Below are positions 8,868-15,839 of a DNA stretch of 64,000 nucleotides, piece by piece. The notes under the pieces were generated by a model. The model did no database searches and had not been told where the DNA came from. It saw nothing but the letters and a program-made list of their open reading frames with translations. This stretch comes from CAIYWZ01 sp964497925 (GTDB lineage Bacteria; Pseudomonadota; Alphaproteobacteria; CAIYWZ01). Every line of letters begins with the position of its first letter. Positions within the stretch are counted from its first letter, which is position 1. The translations under genes and the position numbers were made by a program. The DNA is taken from positions 14,807 to 78,806 of the forward strand of contig CAZCFE010000006.1 of the NCBI GenBank assembly GCA_964497925.1. The letters run 5' to 3'.

Positions 8868-9836
8868 ATGAATAATATGGATTTAATAGTATCAAATTTG
8901 ATGAGTCCTGCTGTTATTTGTTTCGCAATTGGGGCTTTTGCGTCACTTATTAAAAGTGATTTGCGTGTTCCTGGACAAGTTCATGAGGGGATATCCATGT
9001 ATTTGCTTTTTGCAATTGGGCTAAAAGGAGGATTGGCTTTATCTCAAACAGCATTTTTGGTTGTGTTTTATCCGATTTTAGCAACGCTGGCTTTAGGGGT
9101 GGCCACCCCTGTAATTTCTTATTTTTTGGCATACAAGATAGGAAAAATGGATCGTTTGAATTCGGCCGCTCTTGCTGCTCATTTTGGATCTGTATCTGCG
9201 GTGACATTTATGGCCGCGCTTAATTTTGCTCAGAATGCATCTATTGTTCATGAAGGGTTTATGACTGCTTTGGTGGTAGTTTTAGAGATTCCAGGAATTA
9301 TTGTTGCGATTGCATTGGCTGGTCTTTTTGCAAAAAATGAAAAAGTGAATTTTAAAAAAGTGATTCATGATGCCATGACGGGAAAAAGCGTCATCCTTCT
9401 TGCTGGCGGGGCGATTGTGGGGTTGTTTGCGGATAAATCAAGTTTGGCGTCGATATCAAATGTTTTTATATCGCCATTTCAGGGGATGTTGGTTTTCTTT
9501 TTGCTTGAGATGGGGGTGGTTGCGGCATCAAAATTAAAGGAGATTAAATCTTTATGGTTGTTTATGTTGATTTTTGGAACTGTGACTCCTTTATTATTTG
9601 CATGTTTAGGTATTTTTGCTGGAAGTCTTGCTGGGCTATCTTATGGGGGGGCAGCAATTTTGGGAGTTATGGCAGCTAGTGCCTCATATATTGCCGCACC
9701 TGCAGCTGTAAAAATGGCGTTACCTAATGCAAATCCTGCTATTTACTTAACTCTTAGCATTAGCATCACGCTTCCTTTTAATATTTCAATAGGAATACCG
9801 TTATATTTTTCAATGGCAAAGATGTTTGCATTTTAA
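8868..9836 (+). CDS. SbtA-type sodium-dependent bicarbonate permease (DUF897)
   Basis: 322 residues with about ten membrane helices arranged as two inverted halves. Family landmarks: the first-helix FAIGAFASLIKSDLRVP, then HEGISMYLLFAIGLKGG, the central SVSAVTFMAAL, and the second-half ASYIAAPAAVKMALP block. Cyanobacterial SbtA takes up bicarbonate with sodium; many bacteria outside photosynthetic groups carry relatives whose substrate is not proven. The start at 8868 has GAAGGGA 7 bases before; an in-frame start at 8823 is rejected. No SbtB (PII-like) regulator gene is adjacent. It is a stand-alone gene followed by a structured spacer. Confidence 0.75.
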   Translation: MNNMDLIVSNLMSPAVICFAIGAFASLIKSDLRVPGQVHEGISMYLLFAIGLKGGLALSQTAFLVVFYPILATLALGVATPVISYFLAYKIGKMDRLNSAALAAHFGSVSAVTFMAALNFAQNASIVHEGFMTALVVVLEIPGIIVAIALAGLFAKNEKVNFKKVIHDAMTGKSVILLAGGAIVGLFADKSSLASISNVFISPFQGMLVFFLLEMGVVAASKLKEIKSLWLFMLIFGTVTPLLFACLGIFAGSLAGLSYGGAAILGVMAASASYIAAPAAVKMALPNANPAIYLTLSISITLPFNISIGIPLYFSMAKMFAF

Positions 9837-10139
9837 AGTTAAAATCATCGAATTATCAAAAAATTAAAACTTGCTTTTTAATCTTATTTATGCGTTAATG
9901 ATAAGTGCGACAATCGGCGCGCTCGAACATAAAGAGCATAAGCGATCGATAAGTAAGACTTATTCGCGTTAAAGACAGGGACGGTACCAACGACTTTGTT
10001 TGCGATAAAGACTTCAAATCTTTCCAGATGTTCTAGTTTCGATCCGCCCACGCCGCATGCGCTGCCAGCGGGGAGGTACCTCCTAAGGTCAGCGCATTTT
10101 TTATAAGAAATTTAAATTGATTTTTAGGAAAAATTAGAA
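9837..10139 (+). ncRNA. Structured, GC-rich spacer; candidate non-coding RNA of unknown type
   Basis: The 303 bases between the SbtA gene and secG carry no convincing protein. From about 9900 to 10100 the base composition is clearly richer in G+C than the coding genes around it. The segment is packed with small inverted repeats: ATAAGTAAGACTTAT near 9950, a 5-bp hairpin AAAGA/TCTTT around 10008-10024, and GGAGGTACCTCC at 10072-10083. It closes with a strong hairpin plus T run (10057-10102), so a plus-strand transcript of about 200 nt is the simplest reading. It does not match SRP RNA, RNase P RNA or a tRNA as far as I can see. Start point and function are unknown. Confidence 0.4.
10057..10102 (+). 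terminator. Rho-independent terminator before secG
   Basis: The arms ATGCGCTG (10057-10064) and CAGCGCAT (10090-10097) pair perfectly over 8 bp, with an inner GGAGGTACCTCC dyad, and run into six T residues. It ends whatever is transcribed from the SbtA gene or the structured spacer. Confidence 0.7.
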
Positions 10140-10502
10140 ATGATACAAATTTTATTGATCGTACATATCTTCGTTGCAGTTCTTTTAGTGGGGATTATTT
10201 TAATCCAAAAAAGCGAAGGCGGAGGACTTGGAAGCGCTCAGCAGGCAAGTCTTTTCACAGCAAGAGGTAGTGCAAATTTTTTCACAAAAGCAACAGGGAC
10301 TTTGGCTATTATTTTTGCGATAAGCTGTCTTTTGATGGGGATTCTGCTTGGTAAAAAAGAAGAATCAATTTTTAAAGGTCAACCAATTGCTCCAAAAACA
10401 ATTGATATTCCAGCATCTCCTGAGAAAGTAAACATTCCTTCAAGCTTGAATACAGTTCTTCCAAAACAAGAAGATGCCCCAAAAGAACCGGTTAAAAAAT
10501 AA
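10140..10502 (+). CDS. secG: Preprotein translocase subunit SecG
   Basis: 120 residues. Two membrane helices (about 3-22 and 53-73) flank the conserved IQKSEGGGLGS...GSANFF loop, which is diagnostic for SecG. The C-terminal tail is Pro/Lys-rich. SecG sits in the inner-membrane SecYEG channel and helps SecA-driven export. It is followed 9 bases later by pyrG, a pairing common in alphaproteobacteria. Confidence 0.93.
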   Translation: MIQILLIVHIFVAVLLVGIILIQKSEGGGLGSAQQASLFTARGSANFFTKATGTLAIIFAISCLLMGILLGKKEESIFKGQPIAPKTIDIPASPEKVNIPSSLNTVLPKQEDAPKEPVKK

Positions 10503-10511
10503 GGATTAGTC

Positions 10512-12128
10512 ATGCGTTATATTTTTGTCACAGGAGGAGTTGTTTCTTCCTTAGGGAAAGGCATTGCCGCTTCTGCAATTGGTGCGTTATTACAGGCCCG
10601 TGGTTTTAAAATTCGCATCCGCAAGCTTGAGCCTTATTTAAATATAGATCCTGGCACAATGAGTCCTTATCAGCACGGTGAAGTATTTGTGACGGATGAT
10701 GGTGCAGAGACAGATTTGGATCTTGGTCACTATGAGCGTTTTACAGGGGTTGATATGAATAAAAATGACATCCTGACATCGGGACGTGTTTATTCAAATA
10801 TCTTAACTAAAGAGCGCAGAGGTGATTATTTAGGGGCGACTGTTCAAATCATTCCTCATGTAACAGATGCGATTAAAGAATTTGTGGTTGACGGAACCCA
10901 AGATTTAGATTTTTTAATTATTGAAATTGGCGGTACCGTTGGCGATATAGAAGGGTTGCCATTCCTGGAAGCAATTAGACAGATGGGGCATGAATTGCGC
11001 AATAATGTTATGTTTGTACATTTAACATTAGTTCCTTTTATTCCATCTGCAGGAGAGCTTAAGACAAAACCAACTCAGCACTCTGTAAAGACTTTACAGA
11101 GTCTTGGAATTCAGCCTCATTTGCTTTTATGCAGATGTGATAGGATTATCCCAGAAGAGTCAAGAAAGAAGCTCGCGCAATTTTGTAACGTTCCAAGCAA
11201 TTGCGTTATTGAAGCACTGGATGTTGACTCAATTTATCAAATCCCACTTGTGTTTGAGCAAGAGGGATTGACAGAGCGTATTTTGGAGCATTTTCGATTA
11301 GAAAGCGAAGCGTCAAATCTTGAAAAATGGGAAATTATTGCAGATAAAATCAACTCTTGTGAAAAAACAGTTAAAATTGCTATTTTAGGAAAGTATATTG
11401 GACTGCAAGATGCGTACAAGTCTTTGAAAGAGGCGCTTATTCATGCAGGGTTTGACAATCATGTAAATATAGAAATCAATTGGATTGATGCCGAGGATAT
11501 GGAAGAAAAAGGATACCAACACCGTCTTGAATCTTTAGATGGCGTTGTTGTTGCGGGTGGATTTGGGAAACGTGGCACTCAGGGGATGATGAATACACTT
11601 GAGTATGCTAGAAAAAATAATCTTCCATGCCTTGGAATTTGTTATGGAATGCAAATGGCGATTTTAGAATTCGCTCGTAATATTTTGAATATTCATGATG
11701 CGAATTCGTCTGAATGGGGAGAAAATGGAACTCATTTGATAGGTCTTTTGACCCAATGGATGAATAAAGGTATTGTAGAGCAAAGGTCTTTGGACGATGA
11801 TATGGGTGGGACAATGCGTCTGGGGGCTTATGAATGCCATTTGAAAGAAGGTAGTTTAGCAAGAAAAGTTTATCAAAAACCAATTATTCATGAGCGTCAT
11901 CGTCATCGTTATGAAGTTAATATTGATTATAAGAAAAACTTCGAAGATGCGGGTCTTATCTTTTCAGGTCTTTCTCCAGATGGGACTCTGCCTGAAATTA
12001 TTGAGCTTAAAGATCATCCTTGGTTTGTTGGTGTTCAGTTTCATCCAGAGTTGAAATCAAGACCTTTTGACCCACATCCGTTATTTGTTTCATTGGTTGA
12101 GGCCTCTTTGAATAAAAAGGCCTCTTAA
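10512..12128 (+). CDS. pyrG: CTP synthase
   Basis: 538 residues, full family length. The N-terminal synthetase domain begins with the P-loop VTGGVVSSLGKGI, and the FVTDDGAETDLDLGHYERF block follows at about residue 57. The C-terminal class I glutamine amidotransferase domain has nucleophile Cys377 in LGICYGMQMA and the His-Glu pair in VQFHPE near the end. It makes CTP from UTP, ATP and glutamine. So the cell keeps its own CTP route even though it can import nucleotides. It is coupled to secG upstream and stops 4 bases before the convergent transaldolase gene, with no terminator between. Confidence 0.96.
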   Translation: MRYIFVTGGVVSSLGKGIAASAIGALLQARGFKIRIRKLEPYLNIDPGTMSPYQHGEVFVTDDGAETDLDLGHYERFTGVDMNKNDILTSGRVYSNILTKERRGDYLGATVQIIPHVTDAIKEFVVDGTQDLDFLIIEIGGTVGDIEGLPFLEAIRQMGHELRNNVMFVHLTLVPFIPSAGELKTKPTQHSVKTLQSLGIQPHLLLCRCDRIIPEESRKKLAQFCNVPSNCVIEALDVDSIYQIPLVFEQEGLTERILEHFRLESEASNLEKWEIIADKINSCEKTVKIAILGKYIGLQDAYKSLKEALIHAGFDNHVNIEINWIDAEDMEEKGYQHRLESLDGVVVAGGFGKRGTQGMMNTLEYARKNNLPCLGICYGMQMAILEFARNILNIHDANSSEWGENGTHLIGLLTQWMNKGIVEQRSLDDDMGGTMRLGAYECHLKEGSLARKVYQKPIIHERHRHRYEVNIDYKKNFEDAGLIFSGLSPDGTLPEIIELKDHPWFVGVQFHPELKSRPFDPHPLFVSLVEASLNKKAS

Positions 12129-12132
12129 GGGT

Positions 12133-12789
12133 TTATACAATTGTTTGTCCTGTGGATGACCAATCTGTGATGAAGCTTTCAATGCCTTTTTCAGTTAATG
12201 GATGCATATAAAGTTGTTTGAAGATTTTTGGTGGAATTGTAACACACATGGCTCCTGCTTTTGCAGCCTCAATAACATGACGAGGGTGTCTTATAGAGGC
12301 AGCTAAAATAGAAGTGATGTTGTCGGCATCTCTGATGTAAATTTCTTCAATTTCCTTGATAAGGGCAATACCATCATAGCCGATGTCGTCAATTCTTCCA
12401 ATAAAAGGAGAAACAAAAGTGGCTCCTGCTTTTGAGGCAAGCAATGCTTGAGCTGCGGAAAAACACAACGTAACATTGACCATTTTTTCATCACCTGTTA
12501 AGTCATGGCAGGCTTTAAGACCGTCGACTGTTAAAGGAACTTTGACTGCAATATTGGTTGCAATTTTGAGCAATTCTTTTGCTTCTTCCATCATTCCTTT
12601 ATAGTCAAGAGCGATAACTTCAGCACTGACAGGGCCCTCTATCATGGCGCAAATTTCTCGTAAAACTTTCTTCATATCTCCGCCGGATTGAGCGATTAAA
12701 GTTGGATTTGTTGTAACGCCTGATATTAAGCCAGTTTCGCAAAGCTCTCGAATTTCCAAGACGTTTGCTGAGTCTAAAAAAAGATCCAT
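12133..12789 (-). CDS. tal: Transaldolase / fructose-6-phosphate aldolase family
   Basis: 218 residues, the short (TalC/FSA-type) form. The N-terminal MDLFLDSAN, the GVTTNPTL motif, the Schiff-base Lys83 in AVKVPLT and the SPFIGRIDD block are all present. It transfers dihydroxyacetone units between sugar phosphates in the non-oxidative pentose phosphate pathway. Sequence alone does not cleanly separate transaldolase from F6P aldolase; transaldolase is the likelier role in a bacterium of this type. No transketolase gene lies in this window. The gene is convergent with pyrG. Confidence 0.9.
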   Translation of the reverse strand: MDLFLDSANVLEIRELCETGLISGVTTNPTLIAQSGGDMKKVLREICAMIEGPVSAEVIALDYKGMMEEAKELLKIATNIAVKVPLTVDGLKACHDLTGDEKMVNVTLCFSAAQALLASKAGATFVSPFIGRIDDIGYDGIALIKEIEEIYIRDADNITSILAASIRHPRHVIEAAKAGAMCVTIPPKIFKQLYMHPLTEKGIESFITDWSSTGQTIV

Positions 12790-12878
12790 TTATTTTTCCT
12801 ATGGTTAAGTTATTGTTAACATTTTCATTTTATTGTATCCCAGAAGGCATATTTTTGCAAATTAGGAGTCAAAATATT

Positions 12879-13337
12879 ATGATTAATTTTTTTCTTTTTA
12901 GCTTCCTTTCATTTTTTTCGGTAAATGCAGCAGGTTTTGATTGTTTAGAGGTAGATTATTATGCAACATCAGATGAAGACGTTGCATCAGAAAAGTTATT
13001 CGATGGTGAAATTCAAAAACCAGTTACAGAAATTAATATTTCAGAACTATTAATTGATCCATTTTTAGTCCAAACTTACACTTCTCCTGATTCGAAAGAT
13101 GAACACATTGAATCGGTTTCGAGTAAGCTTATAAAAGAATTAAATAATTATCTAGAAGAAAAAGAAGAAGATGCTTTCGATTATGCGCTTTCTTTGCGTG
13201 TTTTAGCTTCTTTTCAAAATGAATTAAAAAGTGTAAAGAATAGTCTAGATAAAAGGAAAGATTTTATGCAAAGATTAACCAGTTACCCTAACTGGATAGA
13301 ACACATTATAAGCCTTGAAAAGATTATAGTTTTATAA
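12879..13337 (+). CDS. Small secreted protein of unknown function
   Basis: 152 residues. The start at 12879 is picked because AGGAG lies 10 bases upstream and the protein then opens with a typical signal peptide (hydrophobic about 3-16, cut after AAG or nearby). A longer frame from 12765 runs over the transaldolase gene and lacks these signs. The rest is acidic and helical, with a Glu-rich stretch (LEEKEEDA) and no motif I recognise. It overlaps the lpdA end by 6 bases (convergent). It is probably periplasmic or secreted. Confidence 0.55.
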   Translation: MINFFLFSFLSFFSVNAAGFDCLEVDYYATSDEDVASEKLFDGEIQKPVTEINISELLIDPFLVQTYTSPDSKDEHIESVSSKLIKELNNYLEEKEEDAFDYALSLRVLASFQNELKSVKNSLDKRKDFMQRLTSYPNWIEHIISLEKIIVL

Positions 13338-14699
13338 GTGTAGAGTGTGTCCTCCTATGGCGCATGCCGCTTCTTTAAAGGCCTCATTAAGGGTTGGGTG
13401 AGCGTGGATGATGCGTGCCAGATCTTCGGACGATGCTTTGAATTCCATGGCCACAACAGCTTCTTGAATCATGGTTCCAGCTTGATGTCCAATACAATGA
13501 ACACCTAAAATTTCATCTGTTTGTGCATGCGCAAGAATTTTAACAAAGCCTTGCGTGTTTTTAGATGTTTTTGCACGCCCATTTGCAATCAAAGGGAACT
13601 TGCCAGTTTTGTAAGGGGTATTTGCACTTTTGAGCTCTTCCTCTGTTTGGCCGACAGAGGCTACTTCTGGGTGGGTGTAGATGACTGATGGGATGGTTTT
13701 ATAATTCACCTCTGACTTTTGCCCCATCATTCTTTCTATGCATACAACACCTTCCTCCATGGCTTTATGGGCAAGCATCGGACCTGGAATAACGTCTCCC
13801 ACGGCATATATTCCGCTTACAGATGTCTCATAATTTTCATTTACGATAATTTGTGAACGTTCGTTGATTTGAATGCCTAGTTCTTCAAGGCCAAATCCCT
13901 TTGAAAGTGGGGCCCTTCCAACGGATATCAAAACAACTTCGGGCTTGAAAACGCTTCCATCTTCGCATTCAACTAGGCAAATATCTTGTTTTTTTGAAAC
14001 ATACTTGATTTTTTTAGATAATTCAAATTTAATACCTTGTTTTTCTAAAATTTTCTGTAAAGAAGAAGAAAGCTCCTCATCCATTTGCGGGGTTATTCTT
14101 GAAAATCCTTCAACAACAGTGACCTCTGTTCCAAGACGTGACCAAACTGACCCCAGCTCAAGGCCTATATATCCGCCCCCTACGACAGCCATTGATTTTG
14201 GAATTTTTGATAAAGACAAGGCCCCAGTTGATGAGATGATATGTGTTTCATCAATTAGAATGTTTGGAAGCTCTATTACTTTTGAACCAGTTGCGATAAG
14301 AATTTTTTTAGCTTCAATTATTTGATCATTCGCTTGAACTTTTGAAGATGAGATGACTTTTCCTTCTCCAAAAACATGATCAACTTTATATTTTTTAAAA
14401 AGCATATCTATGCCGTTGGTGAGAGATTTGACAACATCATCTTTATGTTTTAAAAATTGAGTAAGGTTGATTTTAAGATCAGAGCATTCAATTCCAAATT
14501 CGTTACCTGTGTGAAGCATTTCAAAATAACGTTCTGATGCCTCAAGTAAAGCTTTTGACGGAATGCACCCGACATTTAGACATGTTCCTCCAAGTTCTTT
14601 TCGTTTTTCAATACAAACAACTTTCATTCCTAATTGAGAAGCTCTGATTGCTGCAGCATATCCACCTGGACCTGCGCCTAAAACAATTAAATCATACAT
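13332..14699 (-). CDS. lpdA: Dihydrolipoamide dehydrogenase (E3)
   Basis: 455 residues. FAD-binding GAGPGGYAAA at the start, redox disulfide Cys40/Cys45 in GGTCLNVGCIPSK, NAD-binding GGGYIGLE in the middle and the C-terminal HAHPTLNEAF active-site His-Glu pair. It reoxidises lipoamide on the E2 subunit and makes NADH. It is the last gene of the mdh-sucCDAB-lpdA run, 9 bases after sucB, so it most likely serves 2-oxoglutarate dehydrogenase, though it may be shared with other complexes. Confidence 0.95.
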   Translation of the reverse strand: MYDLIVLGAGPGGYAAAIRASQLGMKVVCIEKRKELGGTCLNVGCIPSKALLEASERYFEMLHTGNEFGIECSDLKINLTQFLKHKDDVVKSLTNGIDMLFKKYKVDHVFGEGKVISSSKVQANDQIIEAKKILIATGSKVIELPNILIDETHIISSTGALSLSKIPKSMAVVGGGYIGLELGSVWSRLGTEVTVVEGFSRITPQMDEELSSSLQKILEKQGIKFELSKKIKYVSKKQDICLVECEDGSVFKPEVVLISVGRAPLSKGFGLEELGIQINERSQIIVNENYETSVSGIYAVGDVIPGPMLAHKAMEEGVVCIERMMGQKSEVNYKTIPSVIYTHPEVASVGQTEEELKSANTPYKTGKFPLIANGRAKTSKNTQGFVKILAHAQTDEILGVHCIGHQAGTMIQEAVVAMEFKASSEDLARIIHAHPTLNEAFKEAACAIGGHTLHL

Positions 14700-14708
14700 T
14701 TAAAACTC

Positions 14709-15836
14709 CTAAAGATTTAATAATAATCTGCTTGGATCTTCAAGCGCATCTTTGACTTTGATCAAAAATGTGACAGCTTCTTTTCCGTCGATGATTCTGT
14801 GATCATAAGAAAGCGCCAAATACATCATAGGCCTGATCTCAACTTTATCTCCAATTGCAACAGGTCGGTTTTGAATTTTATGCATTCCTAAAATTCCAGA
14901 TTGAGGTGGGTTTAAAATAGGGGTGGACATTAAAGATCCATAGATTCCACCATTAGAAATTGTAAAAGTCCCTCCGGTCAAATCCGCAACAGAGAGTTTT
15001 TTGTCGCGTGCTTTTTTACCTAAAGCTCCAATTTCTTGTTCTATTTCCCAAAAACTTAAAGTCTGAGCATTGCGTAAAACCGGAACAACAAGGCCATCAT
15101 CTGTTCCAACGGCAACGCCAATATCGTAATAATTTTTATAAATGATTTCATCATGATCAATCTGCGCATTTACAGATGGGATTTCACGTAATGCATTTAC
15201 GCAAGCTTTTACAAAAAAAGACATAAATCCAAGTTTCACACCATGTTTTTTTTCAAATGAATCTTTATATTTTTCACGTAGAGCCATAATTGAAGACATG
15301 TCGACTTCATTAAATGTGGTTAAAATAGCAGCTGTATTTTGAGCAGTTTTAAGACGCTCTGCAATTCTAGAGCGCAGCCTTGTCATGGGGACGCGTTCTT
15401 CCAATCTGCGGCTCACTGTTGGCGTTAATGCTGATAAAACATCACCTTTTGTGATGCGCCCATCTTTTCCTGTGCCGGAAATAGAGTTTAGATCAACTTC
15501 TTTTTCTTGTGATAATTTTTTTGCAGATGGAGATGGTATTGCTTTGTTTCCTTCTGCTTGAGCAGCAATAGCAATAGTTGGGGGTTTTTCTTTAATTTCG
15601 CCTGGCTCTAAGGTTCCTAAAATAGAGCCTATTTTAACAATTTCTCCTTTTTTAACTAAAAGAGAGAGAATTTTCCCATTTACTGGAGCCACAATTTCCA
15701 ATGTTATTTTTTCTGTCTCAAGTTCAATAATTGCTTGATCTGCTGATACTTCATCCCCGATTTTTATAAGTAAATTCGCAACAACTGCTTCACTGACAGA
15801 CTCGCCTAATGAGGGCACAACGATTTCTAAGCTCAT
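14709..15836 (-). CDS. sucB: 2-oxoglutarate dehydrogenase E2, dihydrolipoamide succinyltransferase
   Basis: 375 residues. One lipoyl domain (1-75, lipoyl Lys43 in ETEKI), a linker, an E1/E3-binding domain (about 107-142, with the ISGTGKDGRITKGDV signature) and a catalytic domain with SYDHRIIDG, His346 being the active-site residue. It passes the succinyl group to CoA. It is slightly shorter than the usual 400 residues because the linkers are short. It lies between sucA (3-base gap) and lpdA. Confidence 0.95.
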   Translation of the reverse strand: MSLEIVVPSLGESVSEAVVANLLIKIGDEVSADQAIIELETEKITLEIVAPVNGKILSLLVKKGEIVKIGSILGTLEPGEIKEKPPTIAIAAQAEGNKAIPSPSAKKLSQEKEVDLNSISGTGKDGRITKGDVLSALTPTVSRRLEERVPMTRLRSRIAERLKTAQNTAAILTTFNEVDMSSIMALREKYKDSFEKKHGVKLGFMSFFVKACVNALREIPSVNAQIDHDEIIYKNYYDIGVAVGTDDGLVVPVLRNAQTLSFWEIEQEIGALGKKARDKKLSVADLTGGTFTISNGGIYGSLMSTPILNPPQSGILGMHKIQNRPVAIGDKVEIRPMMYLALSYDHRIIDGKEAVTFLIKVKDALEDPSRLLLNL

Positions 15837-15839
15837 TTT

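Noticed and set aside
9990..10060. tRNA-Sec-like hairpin (AAAGA-CTTCAAA-TCTTT, TCA anticodon) followed by a T-loop-like TTCGATC
   Set aside because: The flanking bases do not form T or acceptor stems, and no 5' partner for the CGCCCACGCC end exists upstream; the hairpin is probably chance.
9890..10100. Minus-strand tmRNA: GCATGC...GGGCGG and TCGCAAAC resemble parts of ssrA
   Set aside because: The frame after GCAAAC runs 39 codons without an ALAA-like ending, and no acceptor stem or T-arm was found on either side; a strong terminator also points to the plus strand.
13873..14325. 150-codon plus-strand frame opposite lpdA
   Set aside because: Antisense to the conserved NAD-binding part of lpdA; no independent evidence.
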